This document shows positions 26,641 through 37,405 of a stretch of 64,000 bases of DNA, piece after piece. A model generated the notes under the pieces. The model did not search any database. It was not told the DNA's origin and saw nothing but the letters and a program-made list of their open reading frames with translations. The DNA comes from Aphrocallistes beatrix (Eukaryota; Porifera; Hexactinellida; Sceptrulophora; Aphrocallistidae). The stretch lies in assembly GCA_963281255.1 (NCBI GenBank), contig OY725505.1, positions 2,728,001 through 2,792,000 of the forward strand, given 5' to 3'. How positions within the stretch are numbered: the first letter of the stretch is position 1; each line of letters begins with the position of its first letter. A program made the position numbers and the translations under genes.

Positions 26641-27251
26641 TCTTCCCCGGATTCGTTACGCCAGGATCAGATGCCTCACGGATTCATCATCCTAGTGCTA
26701 TAGGTTCGGAGGACATCTCACCACGGGGTAATAGGTCCAAAGGACAAAATTAAAGAGGAACTCCTTGCATCAAGATATTTCGCTAGAAAATAAACACAAG
26801 AAAAGACTCATTCAAAACAATTCGATGAACACCCGTCATTCTTAATCCACGTTTTGATCTCATAATCACAACGAAACAACAACGAACAAATCTAATACTG
26901 TAGTTTTGGAAAAAATTGGTTATATGTTAATAGTTATCTGAAACTATTAGATCAGGGAACTCAACTTTGATTGCTACCTGGCCCACAACCAAACTCTCAA
27001 GTCAATGGCCAGCTATGGCATTGTATGGATCCAAGGTTTATTTATATTTCTATTGTTCTAATAACTATTTATTCCACCAACTTAATTAATCGATTAAACA
27101 CGGATTAAATTAGCTGCCAACCTGGCTCCCGGACCAAATTTGGCGACCAAAAATATTTACGGGATGTTCTCGTCCCGTACCAGAAATAGGAATCCTGATC
27201 TGTCCCGTCCCGTAAATTAGGTATCTAGATTTTCCGAGAAATTAGGTATGC

Positions 27252-27290
27252 CTTTTATTTTAGGATATGCTTCTCCCACTCAGAAGCAAC
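27252..27290 (+). pseudogene. Tiny transporter TM1 fragment
   Basis: About 37 bp reading FILGYASPTQKQ, identical to sister transporters, embedded in repeats and preceded by an AAATTAGGTATGCC palindrome end. The mirror copy lies at 45625-45660. A captured scrap, not a gene. Confidence 0.75.
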
Positions 27291-28660
27291 AAAACTCCAG
27301 TTTTTCGAACTTCAGTTATCCGAACACACTTTGGTCCAATCACGTCCGACAACTGACGTCCTACTATATATAAGAATACAGGTAACATCAGCAGTTGCAT
27401 TTCAGGTCTTTAAGGTGTGGATCACTGGCATATATTGTCTGGAAGCTCATAGATGGTTCAACTGACTGGCTATTCGATGAACCATTTTTTTAATGTACTT
27501 AATCTTTTTATATTTAGCATAGATGTCTATTTAGCATAGATGCTTTAAGTTACAATTAACTGTTTCATTTAGAACAGATTTGTAGGGTACAGCAAAGCTG
27601 TGGGTATCTGAAAAATGGTAAGTCGCTCGCCTCTACCGTATCGGGTATGCCCCCATGCTTCCAACTCTGAGAATATGCCTGTTCATATGGTGATCCGAGG
27701 GGTGACAGATATGGATTAATCTACTAACATTATTATAAAAAGGAAATCCATAGCGTTGACATGGACTTGTGGCACTAGTGTGAGGAGTCCAGAGAACATC
27801 TCACTAGGGACCGCTGGTATTTTTGCGTCCAAAATTTAGGACTTTATACATGGATTACTTTGCAACGTATGTGTTGAATTATTATTTATCACAAGCGCGC
27901 TTCGCTTGCTTGCGCTATGCGGCTTGCGGACACTTTGTGTCCACAGAGTCGCCCTGCGGGCGCCTGAAGTTACTCAATCTAACCTATTTTGGGAATTTTT
28001 TACTTTACATAAATATCGTCAACAAAGGTTAGCGAATAATTTCTCATATGGATCCGAAAATATGATATTCGAAATCTACACCCCTAAAAACCCCATGACA
28101 ACCGTTTTGAAGCAAGTTTCTAACATATTTTTGTAATTTGTTTACTTTATGTATCTATTGTAAACAAAAGTAAACAATTAATTTATCATATCGGTCTAAA
28201 AATATGATATTCGAAATCTACACCCCTAAAAACCTCATGTCGCCCATTGGAAGCTAGTCTCTAGCATAATTTTCAAAATTCGTTAAATCGTGTGAAAATA
28301 TGTCTGTAAAGGTGTGAAAATATACAAATAACCTTTTTTACTGCCATACACTATAATATATAATTGAGACATTTATATAAGTTACTACTTTGAAGTATTA
28401 ATAACAATCACATCCTACAATATTGTCGTATAATGATTTCTAATTTGTGAGAGTGAAACCGTGCACAGTATTGTATAGAAAAGGTGTGAAAAATTGTTTT
28501 CCATTTTTTTGCAGAGGTGTAAATTTTCCTTAGATTTTCGAACTTAATCCTAGATTCATCATTCGACACCTACATGCTAATTTTCGTATCTCACGATTTG
28601 CCAATTCTTCAATCAATTCGGATGAACAAACAAACAAAAAAATCCTAGCGTTTTAATATA
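27290..28660. repeat. Composite repeat block (segmental repeat, GC module, 155-bp units, CAAA tail)
   Basis: Contains the 27290-27830 segmental repeat, the GC module at 27890-27970, two units of the 155-bp repeat (about 27975-28290), GGTGTGAAAA words and the AATTCTTCAATCAATTCGG/CAAA tail at 28590-28650. All of it is mirrored at 44440-45620 in the right arm. The short open frames here are by-products. Confidence 0.7.
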
Positions 28661-28916
28661 TAAGATATTTTGATTAATTTTTTACAACAATTGATCAAAA
28701 TATTATAAATTTATTTTAAACACGAGCCTTTCCCGCCAGTTCATGCACTATACAGTCCATACCCTTGAAGCATGCATAACTTAGATCGGAGATTTCGACG
28801 GTAAACATTGAGAATATTTGAATTACAATCTCTAAAGACCATAATAACTAAGATTGTTTGAGTATAAGAAATTTTATACCTAATCAAGCTTGGGAAAGAA
28901 CTTATTAAAAGCCACC

Positions 28917-28962
28917 CTGTATAGGATGCTAATGTTGCGAAATATGTTGGAATCTCTTTCAT
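28917..28962 (-). pseudogene. Transporter fragment D (first codons only)
   Basis: MKEIPTYFATLASYT followed by unrelated sequence. The upstream region resembles that of other copies. The right arm has the mirror fragment at about 44204-44240, with an early TAG. Confidence 0.75.
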
Positions 28963-29684
28963 TTCGATATTATCTAAAATGGTATTTTATATTGAGAATC
29001 CAATTTCAAATAATTTTTTAATGTTATCTTAATGATAAAAATGCATAGCCCATGTTCAATGACTTCAATTATTTTAACTCTTCAATTATGCATTCTAATT
29101 TGAAACCCGAGGGATAGTGATATGTACAATGTACAATATAAAGCATATTCGTAATTATTAGAAACTTCTATTTATTTTTGTGTAAAATCGAATTAGAATC
29201 CCTAAACTGCAACTTCGAGGGTCTTCTAAATTTATTGCAGCTCCAATAGTAATCTTCTCTGCATTCATCCTAGTAATTGGTTCCTTAGTTTTTTCCAATG
29301 TTTATTTTGCTACTTCAGAACCTGTATACTCGTAGTATGTTGTAATTGTTTAGGAATTACTGATATTTTCCCACAATGTGAAACAATGCTCTATTGTATT
29401 AACCATAATAAATTTATAGGCAGGTGGAGAAAACATCAATTTTTTGGTCTAACTTTTTGAGGTTGGGCACTGTATACTAAAGTATTTTAAGCATTTTGAG
29501 CCATGAACCACTCCATAGTTTTATTTCTGCAGTTCTAAATTCATGATTCATCTTAGAGAGATCACGTTCGAATTTTTGTAGATAATTAGAAAGTAATCAA
29601 CCGTTTCTTTGATATCCCAGGGACAAGCGAGAAGCGATCTAGTAATAATATAAAATAAAATATAACAGTTGAGCATTCATATAT

Positions 29685-30998
29685 TTAAAAAAATACATAC
29701 GAAGATACAGAAATCAGATTTACCATTGCTAAACACAAAAATGTACCAAAACCTCCAATTGTACTCAGCAAAATGTAGAACACATTTATAACAATGAATG
29801 CCGAAACAGTGACTGTTAGAGAGGTGATAGGTAATGCAATTTCTTTGTAGGAAACAATCAATATCGCTAACAAGGAGTAGTATCTTAGACCCCAGCCAAA
29901 CGAATATGCAAACGCATAAAGACCAATGTTCAAAATTGGCCAAAAAGATATCGATTGACAAATCAGTGAACTTTCACGAGTACAGTGTAAATAATTATCT
30001 GAAATGAAATAGTAGATAGCCATGGAAAGGAGTGATAGGGTTTGGAATATATTCCCGACTATTATTTGCCATTTCAGTTTGAAATATTCGAGCATAATCA
30101 TCGAAACAATCGCACCTGCAGTTAGAAATATTGGGTAGAAGAGTGATGCCACTTCTGGTTTCATTCCTTGCTGGTTTTGTAGGATGTGTGATGAAAAGGA
30201 CACCATTGCTTCATGTCCACCGAACTCCTTGAAACATCCGAATGTAACCATGAGTAGGATAGGTTTCACTATCTTCCATTTCCTTAGCGCATTTAAACTA
30301 TCGATCCAAGTGAATTGTTTATCAGCAAGATTATTTTGAATATTCTGTAATTCAGAATCAGCATCAAAGTCTTCACCGTGTAGGTAGAGCAATGTTTTCT
30401 TTGCTTGTTCATCTAATCCCTGACTGACGTACCATTCTGGTGATTTGGGATTGAATGAGAGTGATAAAGCAAATATAAATATGATGAATATGCCGACTAC
30501 AGCCAACCATCTGAATGGAAGAAAAATTCCTAACGCATAAACGAGGAGGATTCCAATTCTAAAACAAAATCCGCTGATCCCACCTAACACTCGACGCTGA
30601 CTACTCAAACTTATCTCACTGATATACATTGTTGAAAAGACTGTAACACAACCTCCAAACACTCCCACCAAACACATGCCTGATATAATTACCATTGCTG
30701 AGTTTGCATTTGCTATTATCAACCAACCAATCCCACCAATAAGACAGTTTATCATCATAATGACATTGCTATTGATCTTATATTGCATTACAAAGAATGT
30801 ACCTAAGATGCCCAGACAAGAGCCGATCATAGAAATCGATGCAAAAATTGATAATGTCTCCTTACTAATGATTTTCTCATGAATTAACTGCTTCTGAGTG
30901 GGAGAAGCATATCCTAAAATAAATGCCATTCCCAAAATAGATATATAGCTTGCTAAAGCGGCGAAATATGTCGGAATTTCTTTATTTTTTAACAGCAT
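29685..30998 (-). CDS. Divergent sugar-porter-like MFS transporter E
   Basis: The most complete divergent copy: 437 residues, hydrophobic throughout, consistent with about 12 membrane segments. Start MLLKNKEIPTYF. Landmarks: ILGYASPTQKQ (TM1-2), MYISEISLSSQRRVLGG (TM4-5), FNPKSPEWYVSQGLDEQAKKT (start of the central loop), KEFGGHEAMVSFSS (TM7), MKPEVASLFYPIF (TM8). By family membership it should sit in a membrane and move a small solute, but the G-R-R loops and the C-terminal P-E-T-K-G of sugar transporters are absent, so the substrate is unknown. Lacking one T relative to its right-arm partner (CTGTATCTTCG against CTGTATTCTTCG), it ends SVSSYVFF instead of SVFFVCIFLNI; this touches only the last residues. 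Single exon. Confidence 0.8.
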   Translation of the reverse strand: MLLKNKEIPTYFAALASYISILGMAFILGYASPTQKQLIHEKIISKETLSIFASISMIGSCLGILGTFFVMQYKINSNVIMMINCLIGGIGWLIIANANSAMVIISGMCLVGVFGGCVTVFSTMYISEISLSSQRRVLGGISGFCFRIGILLVYALGIFLPFRWLAVVGIFIIFIFALSLSFNPKSPEWYVSQGLDEQAKKTLLYLHGEDFDADSELQNIQNNLADKQFTWIDSLNALRKWKIVKPILLMVTFGCFKEFGGHEAMVSFSSHILQNQQGMKPEVASLFYPIFLTAGAIVSMIMLEYFKLKWQIIVGNIFQTLSLLSMAIYYFISDNYLHCTRESSLICQSISFWPILNIGLYAFAYSFGWGLRYYSLLAILIVSYKEIALPITSLTVTVSAFIVINVFYILLSTIGGFGTFLCLAMVNLISVSSYVFF

Positions 30999-31239
30999 CT
31001 GGACAAATGATTTGACTGTTCATAGATTCAAAGATATACTATCTATATATATGTATAGATTTGAAGTAATTGAAATCCTCAGAAGGCTATATTTTAAAAT
31101 GAAATGCATTCTAACACAATCACGAGTGTGTGTTGTATTGAACTCAAACAATTGCAAACCTTTTAAATACAAAAATCCCTAATTTTTTATGAAATGTAAG
31201 TTCTAACTAAGCAGGAGGATCATAGCTTGCTGACTCATT

Positions 31240-31800
31240 ATCTAAATAATATTAGAATAAATCTTATTCTGCGTCTTCTTAAACTGGCAGAATATAGTGT
31301 TACCTTGAAACAGCTTTTCTAGCTCTAATCGATTTCCCTTTCGTCTCAGGCACAAACAAACAAACAAACAAACAAGAATGCCTATAACTAATTGACAAGA
31401 GCCAAAGCAAATAAGAAATAGGATCTGGGTACTGCAGATATAATAGGGTATAACGTTGAGATGAGAAATCCAATAATAAACAAAATGGTTATGCCAACAC
31501 CTGTGAAGATATGCTTGACTTTCAACGGAATGATTTCTCCAAGGACGATGTAGCCTATAGGACCGCATCCAAGCGTAATGAAGTGCCAAACAAAATTATG
31601 CTTAGAATAGGCCAGGCTATGACTGATGGACTTTGACACACAACAAAATAAGCTGAGTTATTAGGTGAGTTTACTTGAGGACATATTTGATCAACTGTTG
31701 TGAAATAGGTTGCCATCAGAATGTGCGAGGTTATGATGCCTATGATTGAAACTAAGAGGAGAGCTTTTTCCCGACTTTATCGATCAAGATCATGTTGACT
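31240..31800 (-). pseudogene. Truncated SLC2-like transporter (left-arm copy of the gene at 52169)
   Basis: Matches about the last 190 codons of the intact transporter at 52169-53614, including the GCGPIGYIVLGEIIPLKVKH block. Homology ends at CATGTTGA, where the parent continues to an upstream TM. It lacks bases in several places and has an expanded CAAA tract at 31352-31375 just where the P-E-T-K-G codons begin. Mirror copy at 40694-41247. Non-functional. Confidence 0.9.
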
Positions 31801-31826
31801 CACTTGGAAGTGCCCTTAAATGACCT

Positions 31827-32035
31827 ATTGCAAAATCATATGACGACTAATCAAAATTTTAGCAGTGGATATGGGTAATTTGACACCATATTTATATATG
31901 CTGGTATTAAATTCCAAAACACTTTTCTGTGAGGTGAATGATTTTAGGCTCATGTATTTAGTTCAACCATCTTCTACCGATCCCTAGTCCAAAATCCTCC
32001 AATTAGTTTTTGACCTTATATGTAGTAGGCCTGTC
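31827..32035. other. Inner edge of left arm, repeat sequence
   Basis: Follows the arm boundary at 31826. TTGCAAAATCATATGACGAC and the following TCAAAATTTTAGCAG recur at about 22225-22272 (inverted) and 47822-47862. No gene. Confidence 0.5.
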
Positions 32036-32582
32036 ACGAAAATTTTGGTCCGGGGGACCAATTTTTTCATGGAAAATTGATCCTCCCCTGAAAATTTTGG
32101 TCCTACTATGGACCAATTTTCCATGGAATTTTGGTCCGGGGGGACCATTTTTTCCAGGGAAAATTGGCCCGGGGACCATTTTTTTCAGGAAAAATTGGTC
32201 CGGGGACACAATTTTTTTCAGGAAAAATTGGTCCGGGGGAGGGACCATTTTTTTCAGGGAAATTTGGTCCGGGGGGACCATTTTTTTCAGGGAATTTTGG
32301 TCCGGTGGACCATTTTTTTCAGGGAAAATTGGTCCGGGGGACCATTTTTTTCAGGAAAAATTGGTCCGGGGAGACCATTGTTTTCAGGAAAAATTGGTCC
32401 GGGGGAGGGACCATTTTTTTCAGGGAATATTGGTCCTGGGGGACCATTTTTTTCAGGAAAAATTGGTCCGGGGAGACCATTGTTTTCAGGAAAAATTGGT
32501 CCGGGGGAGGGACCATTTTTTTCAGGGAATATTGGTCCTGGGGGACCATTTTTTTCAGGGAATATTGGTCCGGGGACCATCA
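32036..32582. repeat. GGTCCGGGGGACC tandem palindromic minisatellite
   Basis: About 18 units built on TTGGTCCGGGGGACCATTTT followed by TTTCAGG(G/A)AAAA, with longer period copies towards the right. The unit lacks stop codons in several frames on both strands, giving overlapping low-complexity open frames of up to 195 codons (GPGGPFFSGKI and similar). A smaller related element is at 40411-40650, so both inner flanks of the palindrome carry one. Confidence 0.9.
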
Positions 32583-32819
32583 AAATTGCTGCTTTGAAAT
32601 TGCGCATTTTCATGCGTATGCTTGTACAATAGTTAAATGTTTTGAGAAAGTCATGAAGTTAGGTTTCGTCTGAATAATAATTGAATTGTACTCTATATTT
32701 ATGACTGCAAGAAGCCTTTGAGTCTGTGGGGATGGTTGAAAATGACTTCAAAATTTAATCATTTATATGATTAAATTGGAGATTGTCAAACAAAAAATAT
32801 TATTTCTAGATAATATAAA

Positions 32820-34130
32820 ATGAAAGAGATTCCGACATATTTCGCAGCATTAACATCCTATATATCTATTTTGGGACGAGTATTTAGCATAGGATATCCC
32901 TCTCCCACTCAGAAGCAGCTAATTCAAGAGAAAATCATTAATGAGGAGACATTATCAATTTTTGCATCGATTTCTATGCTCGGTTCTTGTCTGGGCATCG
33001 TAGGTACATTCTTTGTAATGCAATATAAGATCAATAGCAATGTAATTGTGATGATAAGCTGTCTTATTGGTGGGATTGGTTGGTTAATAATAGCAAATGC
33101 AAACTCTGCAATGGTGATCATATCAGGCTTGTGTTTGGCGGGAGTGTTTGGAGGTTGTGTTACAGTCTTTTCAAAAATGTATATCAGTGAGATATGTTTG
33201 AGTAGTCAGCGTCGAGTGTTAGGTGGGATTTGCGGATTCTGTATTAGAATTGGAATCCTCCTCGTTTATGCGTTAGGAATTTTTCTTCCATTCAGATGGT
33301 TGGCTGTAGTCGGCATATTCATCATATTTATATTTGTTTTATCACTCTCATTCAATCCCAAATCACCAGAATGGTACGTCAGTCAGGGATTAGATGAACA
33401 AGCAAAGAAAACATTGCTCTACCTACACGGTGAAGACTTTGATGCTGATTCTGAATTATAGAATATTCAAAATAATCTTGTTGATAAACAATTCACTTGG
33501 ATCGATAGTTTAAATGCGCTAAGGAAATGGAAAGTAGTGAAACCAATCCTACTCATGGTTGTATTCGGATGTTTCAAGGAGTTCGGTGGACATGAAGCAA
33601 TGGTGTCCTTTTCATCACACATTCTACAAAACCAGCAAGGAATGAAACCAGAAGTGGCATCACTCTTCTACCCAATATTTCTAACTGCAGGTGCGATTGT
33701 TTCGATCATAATACTCAAATATTTCAAATTGAAATGGCAAATAATAGTCGGGAATATATTCCAAACCCTATCACTCCTTTCCATGGCTATCTACTATTTC
33801 ATTTCAGATAATTATTTGCACTGTACGCATGAAAGTTCAGTGATTTGTCAATCGATATCTTTTTGGCCAATTTTGAACATTGGTCTTTATGCGTTTGCAT
33901 ATTCGTTTGGCTGGGGTCTAACATACTACTCCTTGTTAGCGATATTATATGTTTCCTACAAAGAAATTGCAATACCTATCACCTCTCTAACAGTCACTGT
34001 TTCGATGTTCATTGTTATAAATGTGTTCTACATTTTGCTAAGTACAATAGGAGGTTTTGGTACATTTTTGTGTTTAGCAATGGTAAATCTGACTTCTATA
34101 TTTTTCGTCTATTTTTCCTTAAATATATGA
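32820..34130 (+). pseudogene. Divergent sugar-porter-like MFS transporter F, one nonsense codon
   Basis: A 436-codon frame running from MKEIPTYFAALTSYISILGR to FFVYFSLNI, same length and landmarks as the other divergent copies. It is interrupted only by TAG at 33459-33461, where the other copies have CAG (Gln of DSELQNIQN). Both sides are in the same frame and otherwise intact. It lies alone in the spacer of the inverted duplication, in the plus orientation, and its 5' 380 bp and upstream region are nearly the same as fragment B. Probably a young pseudogene or a nonsense allele; a sequencing error is possible. Confidence 0.88.
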
Positions 34131-35632
34131 ATGCTCAACTGATTATTATACATTCTATATAAATACATGCTTTGCTCAATTGTTCTGCAAGTATCTCTGA
34201 CTGTAAAGAACTATTGTGTTCCAATATGCTACTTTAATGTATGTCTCATATTTTGCTCGTCGAAATCTCCGACTTTGGTTATATATGTTTCATATAGGAC
34301 TCCAGGGATCTAGGAACTGTAAGCTGCATGAACTGTGGGAAAGGCTCGATTCTGGAATAAATTTATCATATTTTGATTAATTGTTATAAATTATTGTTCA
34401 AAATATGATAAATACATTCTAGAATCGAACCAACGAAGAAAAGATATTGCAAAATAATCCATCATTTTAAGCCTTAAATTTGGGACGCTGTGAGAGTGCC
34501 AGCGGTTCTCCCGGTGAGATGTCCCTCGTACTGCTCATCCTAGTGCCACAAGTCTTGCGTGGGGACACCTAGCACTATGACAACGCTATGAATTTCTTTT
34601 ATTTACTAATGTTAGTTGATTAATCCATACCTGCCACCACTAGGATCACCATCTGAGTAAGCATATTCCTAAAGTTAGTGGATGCTATATATGGGACACG
34701 GAGCAAAGTCTCTCACCATTTTATGAGGTTTCGACTGCCCTGATAATATTATTATTATTCATTCCAGAAAATAATCTACAAATGTGTCGAAAATGTATCT
34801 GAAACAGTAGTTTAGTGAAAGCAAGAAAGTGGATAGATTTAGATAGATGGTTTAAAGGCGTAGTCAACTGAATTTTATGGCACGCAAGTGTGCAGCACAG
34901 AATTATCGTATTGAAGCCTTGGCTGTCTGTGTTATACCCTACTCAGATTTATAATGGGATTTTCCGGTTTTGGGGGCGATTTTATATTAATAATAATACA
35001 TTTTAATGACCTAAAATCTACAGGTTAAAATATATTGATGTGAACAGTTGAGGCCATCAATAATTACAAGTACGAAGGTTGGCCCCAACTGTTTTCACCT
35101 ATATCTCTAACCAGTAGATTTTAGGTCTTTAAAATGTATTATTAGCAGATATAAAACGGTCCCCAAATACTATATCAAATATAACGTTATTAGTTTCTTT
35201 GCCTATCAGAAGTACGCCTTTTGCAATTTGAAGCCCCAAACCGGACAAATCCCATTATAAATCTGCACGAGGGGAAACCTACCTTGCGGGACCACGGACC
35301 ACTAAATCATCTCCAAATTGCAGGAATTTTTTATGGTGAATATTTTGTGATCAAGGTAAACTGTTTGAAGGGTGTGCATCTAAAGATTTGGGACACCTTA
35401 ATAGATATATAGATATACTATATTATATATAGATCTTCACACCTCTGGGTTGTGTTTTACTGTAGAAGCATCATGCTCTGTCGACCAACATTTTATTATA
35501 ATAAGAATACTAGTTTACAAAAATAATATTGAAAAATCCCCCTATTTCCAATTAATTTTAAAATCAATCACTTACAAGCTTTCTAATATAAGTTCAAGTA
35601 ATATACTAGGTAAGAGTCTGTTATTTAAATAA
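34131..35632. other. Intergenic repeats between transporter F and MATE gene
   Basis: 34255-34440 matches the sequence near fragment D (AACTGTGGGAAAGGCTCG, AATTTATCATATTTTGAT). 34480-34700 is a diverged copy of the segmental repeat (AGTGCCACAAGTC). 34944-35265 is an inverted-repeat element. Remainder unrecognised. Confidence 0.5.
34944..35265. mobile_element. Inverted-repeat element, unclassified
   Basis: CAGATTTATAATGGGATTTT at the left faces AAATCCCATTATAAATCTG at the right, with the CCGGTTTTGGGG/CCCCAAACCGG words also inverted. A second inner inverted pair (ACATTTTAATGACCTAAAAT / ATTTTAGGTCTTTAAAATGT) is nested inside. 322 bp, no target duplication evident. Confidence 0.6.
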
Positions 35633-37405
35633 TCAATAATGTTTATAACTAACAAGCGAGGTGTGTGAAATATTTTTGGTTGGGATAAGTGCAAGACAGC
35701 AGAAATGAAGAGATTCTTTCAAATATGAATTTGATATTTCAATTTCCATTCTTCTAGAATTGAACTTGCAGCTAGACATTAGGACGAACAAGACTACAAA
35801 TATCATGGAAAGAACCAACTTGGTTATAACTAGTCTTATTTTCTCTTTCCGAGATCTGATTTTCTGTTTCTGTGATATATCAGGAAATGTTTGATATATT
35901 TTATTCGAAGCACCATCCTGCAAAAGATTCAGATCACTAGAAGCGGAGTTAAATATCGTCAAGCTATCATAAGGACTGTCCATATGCTCTGAGTTCACAT
36001 TATCTCCACGCGTAGTAGAATCTTTATTCTCACTCTTGATCAATTCAGCATCCACAGGTTTCAACCTATTCCACTTGATACAGCAGAATGGCACGATTAA
36101 CCAAATGATTGCTCTCAAGACGTATCCGGCCAGTATTCCCATTCTATACCCGTAAGCGGGTCTATCCAATCCGACACTCAATCCGATTGCCATTGGAAAC
36201 GCAAAAATACAGAACGCGAATCCAGTTATCAGAGCTAAACTTTGCTTGCCAATGCCTCTCAAAAGTCCTTCGAACACAGCCACTAAGCCGTCTAATGGGT
36301 GCTCAATGGCTAGGATGTATAAGATCTGAGAAAGCCCACTCACAACTCTCGGATCTCCAGAAAATAGCCAGCCCCATATTGAATGGCCTGCCATCACTAC
36401 CACCACCTGTACCAAGGATAGTACTATTTCAGTCGTAACAACTAACATACCTACTTTTTTAGCTTCACCTTCCTTCCCTTCTCCCACGAGATTGCCTACA
36501 CGTATCGCGGTTACTGTAGCGAGAGAGAGGGGTAGCATGTAGAGTAGAATGTCCATATAGCTTAGTATGGAGTAGATACTGATCTGTAGTTCAGGCTCTT
36601 TGCTCACCATTCCAATTACAAAACCACCGAATTCAATTATGAATATCTCACACATAGCGGATACCAAGATCGGAAACCCGTAATACAGATACTGTCCCCA
36701 CTTCTCCAATGCTTCCCACTTAAAACCATCCCAAATCCTCTCCCAGACACTACTCATACGTATGTATGCTAAATGTCCCAACACTATAGCGTACATGGCC
36801 ACAACTGGACCCAATGCTGCTCCATATATCCCCAGATCAGCTACGAATATCAGCACATAACAAGTGGATATCTCTAGGATATTAGCCAGGACTAGTATCA
36901 CGGCTGAAGGCAGGACGATATCTTGCATCTGTAGGATTTTCATGCAAGGAAATAGGAAGGCATATGCTGGGTTTATTAGTATATAGACCATCATATACTT
37001 CCCAGATAGATGCACTATTTCAGGGGGCTGGTTCAGGATGGTCATCATATTTTCTATGTTAATCCAAACAATTGAAATTGGGATGACTAGAAAAAGATGA
37101 AAAAGAATGCTCCTCTGAAGGAGCACGCCAAGATATTTGTAGTTCTTTGCTCCATAAGATTGTGAAGCCAGTGTGTCGAGTGCAGTTCCCAGGCAGTAGT
37201 GCAGGAAATATCCAGTTACATTACTGAAAACTTGGCAAAGAGTTACCGAAGCTAGAATGGCACTGCCATTTCCTATGTGTCCCGAAAAGATCATGGAAAT
37301 AATTCCAATCGTCTCTGTGCATATTGTTGTGAAATATATTGGGGATGCTAACTTGAATATGAAGATAAGTTCTTTCCAGATGAAATTGAATAGCTCCCTT
37401 TTCAT
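35633..37405 (-). CDS. MATE-family multidrug/cation exporter (SLC47-like)
   Basis: 590 residues, single exon. Eukaryotic MATE transporters exchange organic cations or toxins for protons at the plasma membrane. Family signs: ALDTLASQSYGAKNY (the S-Q-x-Y-G motif after TM2, about residues 80-90), repeated multi-pass pattern from residue 15 to about 445, two acidic residues in MCEIFIIEFGGFV (TM7, matching the paired glutamates essential in mammalian MATE1), AIRVGNLVGEG after TM8 and FEGLLRGIGKQ near TM10. A hydrophilic serine-rich stretch (about 455-525) is followed by a final hydrophobic helix (about 530-555), as in animal MATEs. The start MKRELFNFIWKEL is the first ATG of the frame. It lies in the spacer of the inverted duplication, is unbroken and seems the healthiest gene there. 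Substrate not deducible. Confidence 0.93.
   Translation of the reverse strand: MKRELFNFIWKELIFIFKLASPIYFTTICTETIGIISMIFSGHIGNGSAILASVTLCQVFSNVTGYFLHYCLGTALDTLASQSYGAKNYKYLGVLLQRSILFHLFLVIPISIVWINIENMMTILNQPPEIVHLSGKYMMVYILINPAYAFLFPCMKILQMQDIVLPSAVILVLANILEISTCYVLIFVADLGIYGAALGPVVAMYAIVLGHLAYIRMSSVWERIWDGFKWEALEKWGQYLYYGFPILVSAMCEIFIIEFGGFVIGMVSKEPELQISIYSILSYMDILLYMLPLSLATVTAIRVGNLVGEGKEGEAKKVGMLVVTTEIVLSLVQVVVVMAGHSIWGWLFSGDPRVVSGLSQILYILAIEHPLDGLVAVFEGLLRGIGKQSLALITGFAFCIFAFPMAIGLSVGLDRPAYGYRMGILAGYVLRAIIWLIVPFCCIKWNRLKPVDAELIKSENKDSTTRGDNVNSEHMDSPYDSLTIFNSASSDLNLLQDGASNKIYQTFPDISQKQKIRSRKEKIRLVITKLVLSMIFVVLFVLMSSCKFNSRRMEIEISNSYLKESLHFCCLALIPTKNISHTSLVSYKHY

Larger units (their letters stand above)
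20540..31826. repeat. Left arm of large inverted duplication
   Basis: Reading from 31826 leftward reproduces, in reverse complement, the sequence from 40667 rightward: truncated SLC2-like end, transporter E, tRNA-Met and flanking repeats, ending near 20540 opposite 48880. Arm-specific pieces: 21017-21690 (GC module plus hexamer satellite) and about 23190-26715 (transporter C and repeats) are here but not in the right arm, which has only about 370 bp (46193-46564) at the second place. Confidence 0.9.

Noticed and set aside
32036-32582. CRISPR-like regular repeats
   Set aside because: Units are contiguous and palindromic without unique spacers, and the DNA is clearly animal nuclear sequence.
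32003-32673. Five overlapping open frames of 76-195 codons on both strands
   Set aside because: They are produced by the stop-free GGTCC minisatellite unit and give low-complexity GPGGPFFSGK-type repeats in every frame.
36109-36438. 109-codon plus-strand open frame
   Set aside because: It lies antisense within the MATE gene and has no support of its own.
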